Assembly (NCBI GenBank): GCA_046075665.1
Contig: JBJTQN010000132.1
Location: forward strand, 1 to 9,653
Source of the DNA: CAIRTT01 sp046075665
GTDB taxonomy: Bacteria; Armatimonadota; Armatimonadia; Armatimonadales; Armatimonadaceae
Length of the DNA: 9,653 nucleotides
Reading direction: 5' to 3'
In this document: positions 5,046 through 9,653 of the stretch, piece after piece
Layout: every line of letters starts with the position of its first letter
How positions within the stretch are numbered: position 1 is the first letter of the stretch
Notes under the pieces: generated by a model
Databases searched by the model: none
Seen by the model: the letters and a program-made list of their open reading frames with translations, nothing else
Told to the model about the DNA's origin: nothing
Position numbers and translations under genes: made by a program

Positions 5046-7916
5046 ATGACACGCATTCCGAGCCGAATGGTTCTTGTATCTGGTCTTGCATTCATCATTG
5101 GATTAGCAACATCAGCCGGCGGCAATTCACAAACCCCACCGCGGGGTTCCGCCACGCCTGAGCAAGTTACCTACTTTGAAAATAACGTTCGGCCCGTGTT
5201 TGCCGAATCTTGTGTGGCCTGCCATACAGAAGGAAATGCCGGAGGCGGCCTACGCCTCGATAAGCCGGTCACTCAATCTCAGGCAACGTCCATTATTAAC
5301 CGTATCCAAGGAATAGGTGGAAACCGAATGCCGCAAGGCGCACCACCATTAACAGACGACAAGCTCAAGACGTTGCTTGCCTGGAGCAAGAATGGAGCAA
5401 TATGGCCTGAGGGTAAAGCTGCCATCGATGGCAATCTGTGGTCCCTCAAGCCAATCAAGAATCCAACGATACCCAAAAACTCTCCGATAGGCTGGTCATC
5501 CCCAATTGATGCCCTGATCGCAGCCGATTTTACGCAAAAAGGGATAAAGCCAGCACCAGTGGCTGACCGGGGAACGCTCATTAGACGAGCCAGTCTCACG
5601 GTGACCGGTCTTCCACCAACCTATAAACAGGTCACTGAGTTTTTACAGAACAAGTCCCCAAAAGCTTATAGCGATCTGATTGATTCATTGTTGGCATCCC
5701 CTGCGTTTGGCGAACGGATGGCCCGTCAATGGATGGATATCGCACGCTATGCCGATACAAAGGGGTATGTTTTTGTTCAAGACAGAAACTACCCCAATGC
5801 ATACACGTATAGGGATTGGCTAATTAATGCGTTTAACAACGACCTCCCGTACGATCAGTTTGTCATCCAACAACTGGCCGCGGACAAAGTTGTTTCAGAA
5901 GATCGTCGTCCACTTGCTGCCATGGGATTTCTTACGATTGGACGCCGGTTCCTCAATGCCGAGAATGACATCATCGGTGACCGAATCGATGTCGTAACAC
6001 GTGGGTTTCTCGGACTCACCGTCCAATGTGCCCGGTGCCACGACCATAAGTTCGATCCGATTCCAACAAGAGATTACTATTCGCTTTATTCCATCTTTGC
6101 GTCATCGGATGAAGAAGAATTGACAATTTCCGACAAGTCCGTTAGTGAGCCGTGGGATGCATGGGACACAGAGGTGAAGAAATTAAAGCGAAACAGAGCG
6201 TCAATTATACGATCTGCTGTTGCCAGAATACGAAGTTCAGAGACATCGAGTGCTATTCGTGATGCTGTTCAAAAGACTGCATTGGAAGATCTTCCAACTT
6301 CCGAACGCCTCAAGGTGATTCGTAATGCGTTCACCAAAGACGAAGAACTAAGTCTTTCGTCTGCTGATGCAAAACTTGAAATTTTGGAGAAGGGCGCGCC
6401 AGAGACTCCTGAATTCGCGATGGCGATGATCGACAAGCAACTACCGGTAACCGTCAATGTCCACAAGCGTGGAAATCCAGGAGTCGCAGGAGAACCAGCG
6501 CCACGTCAATTCCTTCAGTGCATCGCGGGCGAACAACGCCCAGAGTGGAAGGACTCGTCCGGTCGCCTTGACCTCGCAAAGTCCATCGTAGACATCAACA
6601 ACCCACTGACCGCACGTGTCTATGTAAACAGAGTCTGGATGAACCTGTTTGGAAAAGGCATCGTCAGGACACCCAGTGACTTTGGGAAGCAGGGTGAAAA
6701 ACCAACGAATGGTCCCCTGCTCGATTACTTGGCCTATACATTCATGCACTCGGATGGATGGTCAACCAAGAAGTTGATGAAGCGGATTTTGATGAGCAGG
6801 GCCTTCATGGGCTCAAGTGATGTCTCCCGGGAAGTTGCGTTGAAGGATCCGGAAAACCGAACGTACAGCCATCAAAATAGACGCCGCTACGATATGGAAC
6901 AGCTACGGGATGCGCTACTTTTCACATCCGGCAAGCTGGCTACATCGCGAATCGGTGGCAGAAGCGAAGAACTCTGGGAAAAAGGTTACACAGCGCGTCG
7001 TGCAGTCTACGGCTTTATTGAGCGCCAGAACTTACCATTGACATTCAAAACACTGGACTTTGCTAGCCCAGATGCATCCAGTCCGATGCGCTTTGTAACA
7101 ACAGTGCCCCAGCAAGCATTATTTATGATGAACAGTCCCCTCGTGACTGACCAAACACGCGAAATCGCGAGAGCCATCGAGCTATCCAATTCGACATCAG
7201 GGCCGAAAGCAGTCAACGCGGCCTTTAGAGGTGTGCTCGGACGAGATGCGTCGACCGAAGAAATTAAACTTGGTACCGTTTATCTGGCCAAACCGGATGA
7301 ATCATCCGATACGTTGCCCAACGGACCGTGGGTAATGGGCTATGGAGAGATCAACCATACCCTCGACCGTGTCGCCGGATTCAAGAAACTTCCGACATTT
7401 ATAAATGGCAGTTATCAGGCAGGAGCCATCCTGCCAGACAAAGACCTCGGTTGGGTCCTACTCAACAAAGACGGTGGCCACCCCGGGTCCAAAGGTGTGA
7501 TGTGCATTCGCAGGTTTATCGCACCGCTGAACGGAACGTATCGCATCGATGGCAACATTTCCCATCGTAGTAATCAAGGGGATGGCATTATTGCCCGGGT
7601 CGTATCATCGAAAACCGGCACCATTGGTCAATGGACTGTTTTCAATTCCAATGTTTCTCCAAAGGTTAATGACATCACACTGATAAAAGGTGACCAGCTG
7701 GACTTTGTCGTGGAGTGTGGTGAGACGCCTGATTTTGATGGCTTCGCCTGGGCACCATCACTGAAACTCGTGAATACCGATATGCCAAAGGGACAAAAGC
7801 GTATCTGGCTCGCAGCGGAAGGATTTACGGAAACGGCTGCCCCCAAAGTGCTATCGCGACTAGAGCAACTTGTACATGCATTACTGATGTCAAATGAGTT
7901 TGTAACGATCGACTGA
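5046..7916 (+). CDS. Exported PSCyt1-DUF1549-DUF1553 protein
   Basis: This 956-residue protein has the planctomycete-type domain order. A Sec-type signal peptide covers about residues 1-24 (basic start, hydrophobic core MVLVSGLAFIIGLA). The PSCyt1 cytochrome c-like domain (about 40-125) has haem motif CVACH at 56-60 and a likely axial Met at 95 in NRMPQG. DUF1549 runs from about 153 to 355 and ends in its hallmark CARCHDHKFDPIP (328-340), with a second CxxCH. DUF1553 begins with RGNPGVAGEPAPRQF (475-489), continues with SGRLDLA and NPLTARVYVNRVW (519-531), and finishes at LLMSNEFVTID, the family's usual C-terminal end. Between about 758 and 910 a beta-rich module interrupts DUF1553. The protein should lie in the periplasm or at the cell surface and probably binds one or two c haems. 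The reaction is not established for this family; roles in redox chemistry or polymer breakdown have been suggested from context only. An operon with the following DUF1501 gene is likely. Confidence 0.93.
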   Translation: MTRIPSRMVLVSGLAFIIGLATSAGGNSQTPPRGSATPEQVTYFENNVRPVFAESCVACHTEGNAGGGLRLDKPVTQSQATSIINRIQGIGGNRMPQGAPPLTDDKLKTLLAWSKNGAIWPEGKAAIDGNLWSLKPIKNPTIPKNSPIGWSSPIDALIAADFTQKGIKPAPVADRGTLIRRASLTVTGLPPTYKQVTEFLQNKSPKAYSDLIDSLLASPAFGERMARQWMDIARYADTKGYVFVQDRNYPNAYTYRDWLINAFNNDLPYDQFVIQQLAADKVVSEDRRPLAAMGFLTIGRRFLNAENDIIGDRIDVVTRGFLGLTVQCARCHDHKFDPIPTRDYYSLYSIFASSDEEELTISDKSVSEPWDAWDTEVKKLKRNRASIIRSAVARIRSSETSSAIRDAVQKTALEDLPTSERLKVIRNAFTKDEELSLSSADAKLEILEKGAPETPEFAMAMIDKQLPVTVNVHKRGNPGVAGEPAPRQFLQCIAGEQRPEWKDSSGRLDLAKSIVDINNPLTARVYVNRVWMNLFGKGIVRTPSDFGKQGEKPTNGPLLDYLAYTFMHSDGWSTKKLMKRILMSRAFMGSSDVSREVALKDPENRTYSHQNRRRYDMEQLRDALLFTSGKLATSRIGGRSEELWEKGYTARRAVYGFIERQNLPLTFKTLDFASPDASSPMRFVTTVPQQALFMMNSPLVTDQTREIARAIELSNSTSGPKAVNAAFRGVLGRDASTEEIKLGTVYLAKPDESSDTLPNGPWVMGYGEINHTLDRVAGFKKLPTFINGSYQAGAILPDKDLGWVLLNKDGGHPGSKGVMCIRRFIAPLNGTYRIDGNISHRSNQGDGIIARVVSSKTGTIGQWTVFNSNVSPKVNDITLIKGDQLDFVVECGETPDFDGFAWAPSLKLVNTDMPKGQKRIWLAAEGFTETAAPKVLSRLEQLVHALLMSNEFVTID

Positions 7917-7934
7917 TTAAATCCTGAGAATACA

Positions 7935-9434
7935 ATGAACAACAAATCCAGATACAGCCATCAACAGGACTTCGCTGATATCTTCCTGTCCAGGCGTGAC
8001 CTGCTTGGCCGAATGGGAAATGGCTTTGCGGGGATGTCGCTGGCATCCCTGTTAGCTCACGAGGTAAAAGCTCAGGATAAAAAGAAATCTGGAGCAATAC
8101 CAACCGCACCAGTTTCAGCACAGCGGTCTGGCAATCCCTTAACTGCGAAGCCCGCTCCCCTCCCCGCCAAGGCGAAGCGTGTCATATTTTTGTTCATGAA
8201 TGGCGGTCCAAGCCACGTTGACACTTGGGATCCAAAACCACAACTAACAAATTACGCGGGCAAAACCCTTCCGATAGCAAATCTGGCGACAGAACGCAAA
8301 ACTGGTGTCGGGCTTGCATCCCCCTTCAAGTTCAAACGATTTGGTCAGTCTGGACTAGAGGTCAGTGAGCTATTCGAAAAGACTGCACAGTTTGCTGACG
8401 AGATGTGTGTGATCCGATCGATGCATGCTGACGTTCCAAATCACGAGCCATCCCTGCTATTGATGAACTGCGGGGAGGCCCGCCAGGTTCGACCAAGCTT
8501 TGGAAGCTGGACATTGTACGGACTCGGCACGGAAAATCAAAACTTACCAGGGTTTATTGCGATGTGCCCTGGTGGTTATCCTATACAGGAAACACAAAAC
8601 TGGCAGGCCGGATTTCTGCCTGGGATCTTTGCCGGTACCTACATAGATCCAAATCATCGTGAAATCGAAAAAATCGTTGAACACATCAGGAATCGGAACA
8701 CTACACCTAATCAACAGCGTGAGCAGCTTGATTTACTGAGATCACTGAACAAGTCTCATTCTGCAACCAGAGGATTTGACCAGCAGCTGGAATCACGTAT
8801 TCAGAGCTTTGAGCTTGGATTCCGGATGCAGACCGAGGCATCAGAAGCATTTGATACGGACTCAGAGTCTGACGCAACGCGAGAACGCTATGGCAAGGGA
8901 AACTTCGCCCGTGCATGCCTAATCGGCCGTCGGCTCGCAGAGCGAGGAGTACGCTTTGTTCAGATTTACACTGGGGCCGGACAGCCTTGGGATTTGCATG
9001 ATGACCTTGAAGACGGCATGCGCCGCCTCTGCGGCGAGGCTGACCGCGGAATCAGTGCACTTCTGCAGGACCTGAAGGACCGTGGAATGCTTGAAGAAAC
9101 CCTTGTGATATGGGGAGGAGAGTTTGGCCGAACTCCCGCCGTTGAACTTCCAACGCCCGGTGCAAACGACGGGAAAATGAATGGTCGCGACCATAACCAC
9201 TGGGGATTTACATACTGGATGGCAGGTGGTGGTGTGAAAAAGGGCTCTGTTTACGGAGCCACAGATGAATTTGGCTTCAAGGCGGTTGAAAAGCCCGTGC
9301 ATGTTCACGACTTCCATGCGACAGTGATGCGGTTGCTTGGCTTTGACCACACGCAGCTGACATATCGCTATGCAGGCCGGGACTTCCGTTTGACTGATGT
9401 CCATGGCAATGTTATCTCGGACTTGATTGCTTAG
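7935..9434 (+). CDS. Tat-exported DUF1501 protein
   Basis: This 499-residue protein is of the DUF1501 family, related to the alkaline phosphatase/sulfatase fold. The N-terminus has a twin-arginine signal: SRRDLLGRMG with R20 and R21, a weakly hydrophobic stretch to about residue 41, and a probable cleavage after VKA (46). The core starts with LFMNGGPSHVDTWDPKP, where H94 and D96 sit in the position of a metal-binding loop of this fold. Later family hallmarks are WGGEFGRTP (393-401), RDHNHWGF (418-425), MAGGGVKKGSVYGATDE, VHVHDFHATVMRLLG (H456, H458, D459, H461) and the ending YAGRDFRLTDVHGNVI. The protein looks complete. It is probably a periplasmic hydrolase-like protein, but no substrate is established. 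The ATG lies 18 bp after the stop of the DUF1553 gene with only a weak GAGAA before it (7926-7930), so cotranscription and perhaps coupled translation are likely. This gene pair is recurrent in planctomycete-like genomes. Confidence 0.94.
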   Translation: MNNKSRYSHQQDFADIFLSRRDLLGRMGNGFAGMSLASLLAHEVKAQDKKKSGAIPTAPVSAQRSGNPLTAKPAPLPAKAKRVIFLFMNGGPSHVDTWDPKPQLTNYAGKTLPIANLATERKTGVGLASPFKFKRFGQSGLEVSELFEKTAQFADEMCVIRSMHADVPNHEPSLLLMNCGEARQVRPSFGSWTLYGLGTENQNLPGFIAMCPGGYPIQETQNWQAGFLPGIFAGTYIDPNHREIEKIVEHIRNRNTTPNQQREQLDLLRSLNKSHSATRGFDQQLESRIQSFELGFRMQTEASEAFDTDSESDATRERYGKGNFARACLIGRRLAERGVRFVQIYTGAGQPWDLHDDLEDGMRRLCGEADRGISALLQDLKDRGMLEETLVIWGGEFGRTPAVELPTPGANDGKMNGRDHNHWGFTYWMAGGGVKKGSVYGATDEFGFKAVEKPVHVHDFHATVMRLLGFDHTQLTYRYAGRDFRLTDVHGNVISDLIA

Positions 9435-9435
9435 T

Positions 9436-9653
9436 ATGCAGGATGAATTAAACGACCAACCAATGTCACCGTGGGACCTACCGGAAACCGTAGTGGTCTT
9501 CCAATTCCCTTGGGAAAGTCCGGTCACTATAGGAAGTTTCGAGCAGGAAGTTGTCTTGATGTGCGAGACGATGTCCGTTGCCGACTCGCTCAAGTCAGAG
9601 GTTGAGGCTCAATTTGCACATGGAGAGCCCCTCACCTGCGTCGAAGTTAAGAA
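9436..9653 (+). CDS. 5' part of an unrecognised gene, cut by the window edge
   Basis: An open frame starts at ATG 9436, one base after the DUF1501 stop codon, and runs 72 complete codons to the window end without a stop. It begins MQDELNDQPMSPWDLPE and continues with FQFPWESPVTIG, then an acidic stretch ending LTCVEVK. I do not recognise a family, and there is no signal peptide or membrane segment, so the visible part looks cytoplasmic. No Shine-Dalgarno precedes the ATG; the TAG-T-ATG arrangement suggests translation coupled to the upstream gene. A second ATG in frame (9463) is an alternative start. The tight junction and the absence of stops support a real gene, but only a fragment is visible. 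Confidence 0.6.
   Translation, partial: MQDELNDQPMSPWDLPETVVVFQFPWESPVTIGSFEQEVVLMCETMSVADSLKSEVEAQFAHGEPLTCVEVK

Noticed and set aside
8919..9593. Minus-strand open frame of 224 codons
   Set aside because: It lies mostly opposite the DUF1501 gene, whose C-terminal family motifs are clear, and its translation has the irregular composition of a shadow frame.
1..9653. tRNA, rRNA, CRISPR array, insertion sequence or phage attachment site
   Set aside because: No spaced repeats, terminal inverted repeats, transposase or integrase motifs, or tRNA-like arms were seen on either strand.

Overview
The window is bacterial DNA of roughly even base composition. Its layout is one divergent regulator, one succinate dehydrogenase operon, one two-gene unit of planctomycete-type secreted proteins, and the 5' end of an unrecognised gene. 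The secreted pair is a PSCyt1/DUF1549/DUF1553 protein followed by a DUF1501 protein. From established knowledge this pair is typical of Planctomycetota and Verrucomicrobiota and also occurs in Armatimonadota (Fimbriimonadales) and Acidobacteriota. With a Bacillus-like type B sdhCAB operon, this suggests a free-living heterotroph of one of those groups that uses menaquinone. I cannot assign the phylum from this sequence alone.

Region 1-451 holds no gene I can support. Positions 452-1363 (minus strand) encode a LysR-family regulator. A 120-bp divergent intergenic region follows, with back-to-back promoter-like elements and a 10-bp near-identical direct repeat whose copies lie 18 bp apart. Positions 1484-4960 (plus) are sdhC-sdhA-sdhB: a di-haem cytochrome b558 anchor with all four haem-ligand histidines, the covalent-FAD flavoprotein with its full set of catalytic residues, and the iron-sulfur subunit with all three cluster motifs. 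The genes are separated by 2 and 10 bp and end at a strong rho-independent terminator (4978-5005).

A new unit starts at 5046. A 956-residue exported protein carries an N-terminal c-type haem site, DUF1549 with a second CxxCH, and DUF1553 interrupted by a predicted beta-rich module of about 150 residues. It is followed 18 bp later by a 499-residue Tat-exported DUF1501 protein, and after a further 1-bp gap by an acidic ORF that runs off the end of the window.

The sdh operon links the citric acid cycle to the menaquinone pool, and the divergent LysR protein is the natural candidate to control it. The DUF1549/DUF1553-DUF1501 pair acts outside the cytoplasm; its biochemical role is not established. 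A further theme is that the LysR gene and the 956-aa gene both have a -10 box within 5-8 bases of the ATG and no Shine-Dalgarno, suggesting leaderless mRNAs, whereas sdhC and sdhB have classical AAGGAG sites. I found no clearly new biological system. The most notable points are the leaderless architecture, the LysR-sdh pairing and the interrupted DUF1553 protein.
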